64,000 nucleotides of DNA, from contig JAUTDX010007410.1 in NCBI GenBank assembly GCA_030844895.1, positions 1 to 64,000 of the forward strand, written 5' to 3'. The stretch's first letter is position 1. Each line of letters begins with the position of its first letter. Below, piece by piece: positions 52,601-64,000 of the stretch. Source of the DNA: Ambrosia x helenae (lineage: Eukaryota > Streptophyta > Magnoliopsida > Asterales > Asteraceae). Made by a program: the position numbers and the translations under genes. The notes beneath the pieces were generated by a model, which had not been told where the DNA came from, did no database searches, and saw nothing but the letters and a program-made list of their open reading frames with translations.

Positions 52601-55600
52601 TCTTACTCTTGGAAATAATTTTATAGCCTAATGTACACCCTTATTGGGTTAGTCACAGGACCCCGAATCTCCTATCCTTATAGGAGAAGCCTAATTATAG
52701 TATTAACAAACTAAAATGGGTGTCTCGTTGGACATTCAGGTGCTGTAGGTCAAAGAATACTGAACAACAGTTTATAAAGGCTGGAAATTCTTACTCTTGG
52801 AAATAATTTTATAGCCTAATGTACACCCTTATTGGGTTAGTCACAGGACCCCGAATCTCCTATCCTTATAGGAGAAGCCTAATTATAGTATTAACAAACT
52901 AAAATGGGTGTCTCGTTGGACATTCAGGTGCTGTAGGTCAAAGAATACTGAACAACAGTTTATAAAGGCTGGAAATTCTTACTCTTGGAAATAATTTTAT
53001 AGCCTAATGTACACCCTTATTGGGTTAGTCACAGGACCCCGAATCTCCTATCCTTATAGGAGAAGCCTAATTATAGTATTAACAAACTAAAATGGGTGTC
53101 TCGTTGGACATTCAGGTGCTGTAGGTCAAAGAATACTGAACAACAGTTTATAAAGGCTGGAAATTCTTACTCTTGGAAATAATTTTATAGCCTAATGTAC
53201 ACCCTTATTGGGTTAGTCACAGGACCCCGAATCTCCTATCCTTATAGGAGAAGCCTAATTATAGTATTAACAAACTAAAATGGGTGTCTCGTTGGACATT
53301 CAGGTGCTGTAGGTCAAAGAATACTGAACAACAGTTTATAAAGGCTGGAAATTCTTACTCTTGGAAATAATTTTATAGCCTAATGTACACCCTTATTGGG
53401 TTAGTCACAGGACCCCGAATCTCCTATCCTTATAGGAGAAGCCTAATTATAGTATTAACAAACTAAAATGGGTGTCTCGTTGGACATTCAGGTGCTGTAG
53501 GTCAAAGAATACTGAACAACAGTTTATAAAGGCTGGAAATTCTTACTCTTGGAAATAATTTTATAGCCTAATGTACACCCTTATTGGGTTAGTCACAGGA
53601 CCCCGAATCTCCTATCCTTATAGGAGAAGCCTAATTATAGTATTAACAAACTAAAATGGGTGTCTCGTTGGACATTCAGGTGCTGTAGGTCAAAGAATAC
53701 TGAACAACAGTTTATAAAGGCTGGAAATTCTTACTCTTGGAAATAATTTTATAGCCTAATGTACACCCTTATTGGGTTAGTCACAGGACCCCGAATCTCC
53801 TATCCTTATAGGAGAAGCCTAATTATAGTATTAACAAACTAAAATGGGTGTCTCGTTGGACATTCAGGTGCTGTAGGTCAAAGAATACTGAACAACAGTT
53901 TATAAAGGCTGGAAATTCTTACTCTTGGAAATAATTTTATAGCCTAATGTACACCCTTATTGGGTTAGTCACAGGACCCCGAATCTCCTATCCTTATAGG
54001 AGAAGCCTAATTATAGTATTAACAAACTAAAATGGGTGTCTCGTTGGACATTCAGGTGCTGTAGGTCAAAGAATACTGAACAACAGTTTATAAAGGCTGG
54101 AAATTCTTACTCTTGGAAATAATTTTATAGCCTAATGTACACCCTTATTGGGTTAGTCACAGGACCCCGAATCTCCTATCCTTATAGGAGAAGCCTAATT
54201 ATAGTATTAACAAACTAAAATGGGTGTCTCGTTGGACATTCAGGTGCTGTAGGTCAAAGAATACTGAACAACAGTTTATAAAGGCTGGAAATTCTTACTC
54301 TTGGAAATAATTTTATAGCCTAATGTACACCCTTATTGGGTTAGTCACAGGACCCCGAATCTCCTATCCTTATAGGAGAAGCCTAATTATAGTATTAACA
54401 AACTAAAATGGGTGTCTCGTTGGACATTCAGGTGCTGTAGGTCAAAGAATACTGAACAACAGTTTATAAAGGCTGGAAATTCTTACTCTTGGAAATAATT
54501 TTATAGCCTAATGTACACCCTTATTGGGTTAGTCACAGGACCCCGAATCTCCTATCCTTATAGGAGAAGCCTAATTATAGTATTAACAAACTAAAATGGG
54601 TGTCTCGTTGGACATTCAGGTGCTGTAGGTCAAAGAATACTGAACAACAGTTTATAAAGGCTGGAAATTCTTACTCTTGGAAATAATTTTATAGCCTAAT
54701 GTACACCCTTATTGGGTTAGTCACAGGACCCCGAATCTCCTATCCTTATAGGAGAAGCCTAATTATAGTATTAACAAACTAAAATGGGTGTCTCGTTGGA
54801 CATTCAGGTGCTGTAGGTCAAAGAATACTGAACAACAGTTTATAAAGGCTGGAAATTCTTACTCTTGGAAATAATTTTATAGCCTAATGTACACCCTTAT
54901 TGGGTTAGTCACAGGACCCCGAATCTCCTATCCTTATAGGAGAAGCCTAATTATAGTATTAACAAACTAAAATGGGTGTCTCGTTGGACATTCAGGTGCT
55001 GTAGGTCAAAGAATACTGAACAACAGTTTATAAAGGCTGGAAATTCTTACTCTTGGAAATAATTTTATAGCCTAATGTACACCCTTATTGGGTTAGTCAC
55101 AGGACCCCGAATCTCCTATCCTTATAGGAGAAGCCTAATTATAGTATTAACAAACTAAAATGGGTGTCTCGTTGGACATTCAGGTGCTGTAGGTCAAAGA
55201 ATACTGAACAACAGTTTATAAAGGCTGGAAATTCTTACTCTTGGAAATAATTTTATAGCCTAATGTACACCCTTATTGGGTTAGTCACAGGACCCCGAAT
55301 CTCCTATCCTTATAGGAGAAGCCTAATTATAGTATTAACAAACTAAAATGGGTGTCTCGTTGGACATTCAGGTGCTGTAGGTCAAAGAATACTGAACAAC
55401 AGTTTATAAAGGCTGGAAATTCTTACTCTTGGAAATAATTTTATAGCCTAATGTACACCCTTATTGGGTTAGTCACAGGACCCCGAATCTCCTATCCTTA
55501 TAGGAGAAGCCTAATTATAGTATTAACAAACTAAAATGGGTGTCTCGTTGGACATTCAGGTGCTGTAGGTCAAAGAATACTGAACAACAGTTTATAAAGG

Positions 55601-57791
55601 CTGGAAATTCTTACTCTTGGAAATAATTTTATAGCCTAATGTACACCCTTATTGGGTTAGTCACAGGACCCCGAATCTCCTATCCTTATAGGAGAAGCCT
55701 AATTATAGTATTAACAAACTAAAATGGGTGTCTCGTTGGACATTCAGGTGCTGTAGGTCAAAGAATACTGAACAACAGTTTATAAAGGCTGGAAATTCTT
55801 ACTCTTGGAAATAATTTTATAGCCTAATGTACACCCTTATTGGGTTAGTCACAGGACCCCGAATCTCCTATCCTTATAGGAGAAGCCTAATTATAGTATT
55901 AACAAACTAAAATGGGTGTCTCGTTGGACATTCAGGTGCTGTAGGTCAAAGAATACTGAACAACAGTTTATAAAGGCTGGAAATTCTTACTCTTGGAAAT
56001 AATTTTATAGCCTAATGTACACCCTTATTGGGTTAGTCACAGGACCCCGAATCTCCTATCCTTATAGGAGAAGCCTAATTATAGTATTAACAAACTAAAA
56101 TGGGTGTCTCGTTGGACATTCAGGTGCTGTAGGTCAAAGAATACTGAACAACAGTTTATAAAGGCTGGAAATTCTTACTCTTGGAAATAATTTTATAGCC
56201 TAATGTACACCCTTATTGGGTTAGTCACAGGACCCCGAATCTCCTATCCTTATAGGAGAAGCCTAATTATAGTATTAACAAACTAAAATGGGTGTCTCGT
56301 TGGACATTCAGGTGCTGTAGGTCAAAGAATACTGAACAACAGTTTATAAAGGCTGGAAATTCTTACTCTTGGAAATAATTTTATAGCCTAATGTACACCC
56401 TTATTGGGTTAGTCACAGGACCCCGAATCTCCTATCCTTATAGGAGAAGCCTAATTATAGTATTAACAAACTAAAATGGGTGTCTCGTTGGACATTCAGG
56501 TGCTGTAGGTCAAAGAATACTGAACAACAGTTTATAAAGGCTGGAAATTCTTACTCTTGGAAATAATTTTATAGCCTAATGTACACCCTTATTGGGTTAG
56601 TCACAGGACCCCGAATCTCCTATCCTTATAGGAGAAGCCTAATTATAGTATTAACAAACTAAAATGGGTGTCTCGTTGGACATTCAGGTGCTGTAGGTCA
56701 AAGAATACTGAACAACAGTTTATAAAGGCTGGAAATTCTTACTCTTGGAAATAATTTTATAGCCTAATGTACACCCTTATTGGGTTAGTCACAGGACCCC
56801 GAATCTCCTATCCTTATAGGAGAAGCCTAATTATAGTATTAACAAACTAAAATGGGTGTCTCGTTGGACATTCAGGTGCTGTAGGTCAAAGAATACTGAA
56901 CAACAGTTTATAAAGGCTGGAAATTCTTACTCTTGGAAATAATTTTATAGCCTAATGTACACCCTTATTGGGTTAGTCACAGGACCCCGAATCTCCTATC
57001 CTTATAGGAGAAGCCTAATTATAGTATTAACAAACTAAAATGGGTGTCTCGTTGGACATTCAGGTGCTGTAGGTCAAAGAATACTGAACAACAGTTTATA
57101 AAGGCTGGAAATTCTTACTCTTGGAAATAATTTTATAGCCTAATGTACACCCTTATTGGGTTAGTCACAGGACCCCGAATCTCCTATCCTTATAGGAGAA
57201 GCCTAATTATAGTATTAACAAACTAAAATGGGTGTCTCGTTGGACATTCAGGTGCTGTAGGTCAAAGAATACTGAACAACAGTTTATAAAGGCTGGAAAT
57301 TCTTACTCTTGGAAATAATTTTATAGCCTAATGTACACCCTTATTGGGTTAGTCACAGGACCCCGAATCTCCTATCCTTATAGGAGAAGCCTAATTATAG
57401 TATTAACAAACTAAAATGGGTGTCTCGTTGGACATTCAGGTGCTGTAGGTCAAAGAATACTGAACAACAGTTTATAAAGGCTGGAAATTCTTACTCTTGG
57501 AAATAATTTTATAGCCTAATGTACACCCTTATTGGGTTAGTCACAGGACCCCGAATCTCCTATCCTTATAGGAGAAGCCTAATTATAGTATTAACAAACT
57601 AAAATGGGTGTCTCGTTGGACATTCAGGTGCTGTAGGTCAAAGAATACTGAACAACAGTTTATAAAGGCTGGAAATTCTTACTCTTGGAAATAATTTTAT
57701 AGCCTAATGTACACCCTTATTGGGTTAGTCACAGGACCCCGAATCTCCTATCCTTATAGGAGAAGCCTAATTATAGTATTAACAAACTAAA

Positions 57792-57977
57792 ATGGGTGTC
57801 TCGTTGGACATTCAGGTGGTAGGTCAAAGAATACTGAACAACAGTTTATAAAGGCTGGAAATTCTTACTCTTGGAAATAATTTTATAGCCTAATGTACAC
57901 CCTTATTGGGTTAGTCACAGGACCCCGAATCTCCTATCCTTATAGGAGAAGCCTAATTATAGTATTAACAAACTAAA
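57792..57977 (-). repeat. 186-bp variant monomer in right arm
   Basis: CAGGTGGTAGG replaces CAGGTGCTGTAGG at 57,814-57,824, a two-base loss at the same hotspot that varies in the left arm (monomer positions 26-32). It is one of only two length variants among 107 consecutive copies, so it is a usable positional marker if real. Confidence 0.85.
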
Positions 57978-59669
57978 ATGGGTGTCTCGTTGGACATTCA
58001 GGTGCTGTAGGTCAAAGAATACTGAACAACAGTTTATAAAGGCTGGAAATTCTTACTCTTGGAAATAATTTTATAGCCTAATGTACACCCTTATTGGGTT
58101 AGTCACAGGACCCCGAATCTCCTATCCTTATAGGAGAAGCCTAATTATAGTATTAACAAACTAAAATGGGTGTCTCGTTGGACATTCAGGTGCTGTAGGT
58201 CAAAGAATACTGAACAACAGTTTATAAAGGCTGGAAATTCTTACTCTTGGAAATAATTTTATAGCCTAATGTACACCCTTATTGGGTTAGTCACAGGACC
58301 CCGAATCTCCTATCCTTATAGGAGAAGCCTAATTATAGTATTAACAAACTAAAATGGGTGTCTCGTTGGACATTCAGGTGCTGTAGGTCAAAGAATACTG
58401 AACAACAGTTTATAAAGGCTGGAAATTCTTACTCTTGGAAATAATTTTATAGCCTAATGTACACCCTTATTGGGTTAGTCACAGGACCCCGAATCTCCTA
58501 TCCTTATAGGAGAAGCCTAATTATAGTATTAACAAACTAAAATGGGTGTCTCGTTGGACATTCAGGTGCTGTAGGTCAAAGAATACTGAACAACAGTTTA
58601 TAAAGGCTGGAAATTCTTACTCTTGGAAATAATTTTATAGCCTAATGTACACCCTTATTGGGTTAGTCACAGGACCCCGAATCTCCTATCCTTATAGGAG
58701 AAGCCTAATTATAGTATTAACAAACTAAAATGGGTGTCTCGTTGGACATTCAGGTGCTGTAGGTCAAAGAATACTGAACAACAGTTTATAAAGGCTGGAA
58801 ATTCTTACTCTTGGAAATAATTTTATAGCCTAATGTACACCCTTATTGGGTTAGTCACAGGACCCCGAATCTCCTATCCTTATAGGAGAAGCCTAATTAT
58901 AGTATTAACAAACTAAAATGGGTGTCTCGTTGGACATTCAGGTGCTGTAGGTCAAAGAATACTGAACAACAGTTTATAAAGGCTGGAAATTCTTACTCTT
59001 GGAAATAATTTTATAGCCTAATGTACACCCTTATTGGGTTAGTCACAGGACCCCGAATCTCCTATCCTTATAGGAGAAGCCTAATTATAGTATTAACAAA
59101 CTAAAATGGGTGTCTCGTTGGACATTCAGGTGCTGTAGGTCAAAGAATACTGAACAACAGTTTATAAAGGCTGGAAATTCTTACTCTTGGAAATAATTTT
59201 ATAGCCTAATGTACACCCTTATTGGGTTAGTCACAGGACCCCGAATCTCCTATCCTTATAGGAGAAGCCTAATTATAGTATTAACAAACTAAAATGGGTG
59301 TCTCGTTGGACATTCAGGTGCTGTAGGTCAAAGAATACTGAACAACAGTTTATAAAGGCTGGAAATTCTTACTCTTGGAAATAATTTTATAGCCTAATGT
59401 ACACCCTTATTGGGTTAGTCACAGGACCCCGAATCTCCTATCCTTATAGGAGAAGCCTAATTATAGTATTAACAAACTAAAATGGGTGTCTCGTTGGACA
59501 TTCAGGTGCTGTAGGTCAAAGAATACTGAACAACAGTTTATAAAGGCTGGAAATTCTTACTCTTGGAAATAATTTTATAGCCTAATGTACACCCTTATTG
59601 GGTTAGTCACAGGACCCCGAATCTCCTATCCTTATAGGAGAAGCCTAATTATAGTATTAACAAACTAAA

Positions 59670-59856
59670 ATGGGTGTCTCGTTGGACATTCAGGTGTGTA
59701 GGTCAAAGAATACTGAACAACAGTTTATAAAGGCTGGAAATTCTTACTCTTGGAAATAATTTTATAGCCTAATGTACACCCTTATTGGGTTAGTCACAGG
59801 ACCCCGAATCTCCTATCCTTATAGGAGAAGCCTAATTATAGTATTAACAAACTAAA
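59670..59856 (-). repeat. 187-bp variant monomer in right arm
   Basis: CAGGTGTGTAGG replaces CAGGTGCTGTAGG at 59,691-59,702, losing one C. The same variant occurs in two copies next to the junction and, as CCTACACACCTG, in many left-arm copies. Confidence 0.85.
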
Positions 59857-62800
59857 ATGGGTGTCTCGTTGGACATTCAGGTGCTGTAGGTCAAAGAATA
59901 CTGAACAACAGTTTATAAAGGCTGGAAATTCTTACTCTTGGAAATAATTTTATAGCCTAATGTACACCCTTATTGGGTTAGTCACAGGACCCCGAATCTC
60001 CTATCCTTATAGGAGAAGCCTAATTATAGTATTAACAAACTAAAATGGGTGTCTCGTTGGACATTCAGGTGCTGTAGGTCAAAGAATACTGAACAACAGT
60101 TTATAAAGGCTGGAAATTCTTACTCTTGGAAATAATTTTATAGCCTAATGTACACCCTTATTGGGTTAGTCACAGGACCCCGAATCTCCTATCCTTATAG
60201 GAGAAGCCTAATTATAGTATTAACAAACTAAAATGGGTGTCTCGTTGGACATTCAGGTGCTGTAGGTCAAAGAATACTGAACAACAGTTTATAAAGGCTG
60301 GAAATTCTTACTCTTGGAAATAATTTTATAGCCTAATGTACACCCTTATTGGGTTAGTCACAGGACCCCGAATCTCCTATCCTTATAGGAGAAGCCTAAT
60401 TATAGTATTAACAAACTAAAATGGGTGTCTCGTTGGACATTCAGGTGCTGTAGGTCAAAGAATACTGAACAACAGTTTATAAAGGCTGGAAATTCTTACT
60501 CTTGGAAATAATTTTATAGCCTAATGTACACCCTTATTGGGTTAGTCACAGGACCCCGAATCTCCTATCCTTATAGGAGAAGCCTAATTATAGTATTAAC
60601 AAACTAAAATGGGTGTCTCGTTGGACATTCAGGTGCTGTAGGTCAAAGAATACTGAACAACAGTTTATAAAGGCTGGAAATTCTTACTCTTGGAAATAAT
60701 TTTATAGCCTAATGTACACCCTTATTGGGTTAGTCACAGGACCCCGAATCTCCTATCCTTATAGGAGAAGCCTAATTATAGTATTAACAAACTAAAATGG
60801 GTGTCTCGTTGGACATTCAGGTGCTGTAGGTCAAAGAATACTGAACAACAGTTTATAAAGGCTGGAAATTCTTACTCTTGGAAATAATTTTATAGCCTAA
60901 TGTACACCCTTATTGGGTTAGTCACAGGACCCCGAATCTCCTATCCTTATAGGAGAAGCCTAATTATAGTATTAACAAACTAAAATGGGTGTCTCGTTGG
61001 ACATTCAGGTGCTGTAGGTCAAAGAATACTGAACAACAGTTTATAAAGGCTGGAAATTCTTACTCTTGGAAATAATTTTATAGCCTAATGTACACCCTTA
61101 TTGGGTTAGTCACAGGACCCCGAATCTCCTATCCTTATAGGAGAAGCCTAATTATAGTATTAACAAACTAAAATGGGTGTCTCGTTGGACATTCAGGTGC
61201 TGTAGGTCAAAGAATACTGAACAACAGTTTATAAAGGCTGGAAATTCTTACTCTTGGAAATAATTTTATAGCCTAATGTACACCCTTATTGGGTTAGTCA
61301 CAGGACCCCGAATCTCCTATCCTTATAGGAGAAGCCTAATTATAGTATTAACAAACTAAAATGGGTGTCTCGTTGGACATTCAGGTGCTGTAGGTCAAAG
61401 AATACTGAACAACAGTTTATAAAGGCTGGAAATTCTTACTCTTGGAAATAATTTTATAGCCTAATGTACACCCTTATTGGGTTAGTCACAGGACCCCGAA
61501 TCTCCTATCCTTATAGGAGAAGCCTAATTATAGTATTAACAAACTAAAATGGGTGTCTCGTTGGACATTCAGGTGCTGTAGGTCAAAGAATACTGAACAA
61601 CAGTTTATAAAGGCTGGAAATTCTTACTCTTGGAAATAATTTTATAGCCTAATGTACACCCTTATTGGGTTAGTCACAGGACCCCGAATCTCCTATCCTT
61701 ATAGGAGAAGCCTAATTATAGTATTAACAAACTAAAATGGGTGTCTCGTTGGACATTCAGGTGCTGTAGGTCAAAGAATACTGAACAACAGTTTATAAAG
61801 GCTGGAAATTCTTACTCTTGGAAATAATTTTATAGCCTAATGTACACCCTTATTGGGTTAGTCACAGGACCCCGAATCTCCTATCCTTATAGGAGAAGCC
61901 TAATTATAGTATTAACAAACTAAAATGGGTGTCTCGTTGGACATTCAGGTGCTGTAGGTCAAAGAATACTGAACAACAGTTTATAAAGGCTGGAAATTCT
62001 TACTCTTGGAAATAATTTTATAGCCTAATGTACACCCTTATTGGGTTAGTCACAGGACCCCGAATCTCCTATCCTTATAGGAGAAGCCTAATTATAGTAT
62101 TAACAAACTAAAATGGGTGTCTCGTTGGACATTCAGGTGCTGTAGGTCAAAGAATACTGAACAACAGTTTATAAAGGCTGGAAATTCTTACTCTTGGAAA
62201 TAATTTTATAGCCTAATGTACACCCTTATTGGGTTAGTCACAGGACCCCGAATCTCCTATCCTTATAGGAGAAGCCTAATTATAGTATTAACAAACTAAA
62301 ATGGGTGTCTCGTTGGACATTCAGGTGCTGTAGGTCAAAGAATACTGAACAACAGTTTATAAAGGCTGGAAATTCTTACTCTTGGAAATAATTTTATAGC
62401 CTAATGTACACCCTTATTGGGTTAGTCACAGGACCCCGAATCTCCTATCCTTATAGGAGAAGCCTAATTATAGTATTAACAAACTAAAATGGGTGTCTCG
62501 TTGGACATTCAGGTGCTGTAGGTCAAAGAATACTGAACAACAGTTTATAAAGGCTGGAAATTCTTACTCTTGGAAATAATTTTATAGCCTAATGTACACC
62601 CTTATTGGGTTAGTCACAGGACCCCGAATCTCCTATCCTTATAGGAGAAGCCTAATTATAGTATTAACAAACTAAAATGGGTGTCTCGTTGGACATTCAG
62701 GTGCTGTAGGTCAAAGAATACTGAACAACAGTTTATAAAGGCTGGAAATTCTTACTCTTGGAAATAATTTTATAGCCTAATGTACACCCTTATTGGGTTA

Positions 62801-64000
62801 GTCACAGGACCCCGAATCTCCTATCCTTATAGGAGAAGCCTAATTATAGTATTAACAAACTAAAATGGGTGTCTCGTTGGACATTCAGGTGCTGTAGGTC
62901 AAAGAATACTGAACAACAGTTTATAAAGGCTGGAAATTCTTACTCTTGGAAATAATTTTATAGCCTAATGTACACCCTTATTGGGTTAGTCACAGGACCC
63001 CGAATCTCCTATCCTTATAGGAGAAGCCTAATTATAGTATTAACAAACTAAAATGGGTGTCTCGTTGGACATTCAGGTGCTGTAGGTCAAAGAATACTGA
63101 ACAACAGTTTATAAAGGCTGGAAATTCTTACTCTTGGAAATAATTTTATAGCCTAATGTACACCCTTATTGGGTTAGTCACAGGACCCCGAATCTCCTAT
63201 CCTTATAGGAGAAGCCTAATTATAGTATTAACAAACTAAAATGGGTGTCTCGTTGGACATTCAGGTGCTGTAGGTCAAAGAATACTGAACAACAGTTTAT
63301 AAAGGCTGGAAATTCTTACTCTTGGAAATAATTTTATAGCCTAATGTACACCCTTATTGGGTTAGTCACAGGACCCCGAATCTCCTATCCTTATAGGAGA
63401 AGCCTAATTATAGTATTAACAAACTAAAATGGGTGTCTCGTTGGACATTCAGGTGCTGTAGGTCAAAGAATACTGAACAACAGTTTATAAAGGCTGGAAA
63501 TTCTTACTCTTGGAAATAATTTTATAGCCTAATGTACACCCTTATTGGGTTAGTCACAGGACCCCGAATCTCCTATCCTTATAGGAGAAGCCTAATTATA
63601 GTATTAACAAACTAAAATGGGTGTCTCGTTGGACATTCAGGTGCTGTAGGTCAAAGAATACTGAACAACAGTTTATAAAGGCTGGAAATTCTTACTCTTG
63701 GAAATAATTTTATAGCCTAATGTACACCCTTATTGGGTTAGTCACAGGACCCCGAATCTCCTATCCTTATAGGAGAAGCCTAATTATAGTATTAACAAAC
63801 TAAAATGGGTGTCTCGTTGGACATTCAGGTGCTGTAGGTCAAAGAATACTGAACAACAGTTTATAAAGGCTGGAAATTCTTACTCTTGGAAATAATTTTA
63901 TAGCCTAATGTACACCCTTATTGGGTTAGTCACAGGACCCCGAATCTCCTATCCTTATAGGAGAAGCCTAATTATAGTATTAACAAACTAAAATGGGTGT

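Larger units (their letters stand above)
43129..64000 (-). repeat. Inverted right arm of 188-bp satellite array, at least 111 copies
   Basis: The same monomer runs as the reverse complement, counted from the ATGGGTGTCTCG word at 43,132, 43,318, 43,505, 43,692, 43,880 and then every 188 bp to 63,993. The first three intervals are 186, 187 and 187 and carry edge variants: a G lost at 43,249, a T lost near 43,324, and a C lost near 43,157 and 43,529. From 43,880 to 63,993 there are 107 periods with only two length changes, near 57,818 (two bases lost) and 59,697 (one lost). No substitution was noticed by eye in this stretch. The window ends inside a copy, so the array continues beyond it. All frames are closed and no gene is present. 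Confidence 0.97.

Noticed and set aside
1..64000. CRISPR array, because of the regular repetition
   Set aside because: The whole 188-bp unit is repeated with no variable spacers and no cas genes; CRISPR repeats are about 20-50 bp separated by unique spacers.

Overview
The window is satellite DNA almost from end to end. No gene, RNA gene, CRISPR array, insertion sequence or origin could be supported. One 188-bp monomer (37% GC, two CpGs) repeats about 340 times. About 229 copies read one way from base 1 to about 43,033. At least 111 copies read the opposite way from about 43,129 to the end of the window, where the array is still running. The only other DNA is a junction of about 95 bp between the two arms. 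A tandem array of this size, with a nucleosome-scale period and no coding capacity, points to a eukaryotic centromeric, pericentromeric, subtelomeric or B-chromosome-type satellite. The species cannot be named from the sequence, and there is no flanking single-copy DNA.

Layout. (1) 1-2,040: 11 copies with many small indels, spaced 182-190 bp; quality improves steadily inward, as at a contig end. (2) 2,041-16,887: 79 nearly identical copies, with a net loss of 5 bases against an exact 188-bp period. (3) 16,888-42,939: about 139 copies with frequent 1-4 base changes, mostly at the same three places in the monomer. (4) 42,940-43,033: a truncated, diverged last copy. (5) 43,034-43,128: the junction, made of an AT/CAA-rich spacer, a diverged satellite fragment and a short A/T insert. 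(6) 43,129-64,000: the inverted arm. After four edge copies it is almost perfectly regular: 107 periods from 43,880 to 63,993 lose only 3 bases in total.

The feature most worth checking is the polarity switch. Both arms stop at the same phase of the monomer, inside an 8-bp-stem, 4-base-loop hairpin that every copy carries. This suggests a fold-back or hairpin-linked inversion, either real or produced during amplification, sequencing or assembly. Much of the small-scale variation sits in G runs and one short hotspot, so sequencing and polishing error is a serious alternative to biology. Monomer positions 1-188 below start at CTGTTGTTCA in the left-arm orientation.
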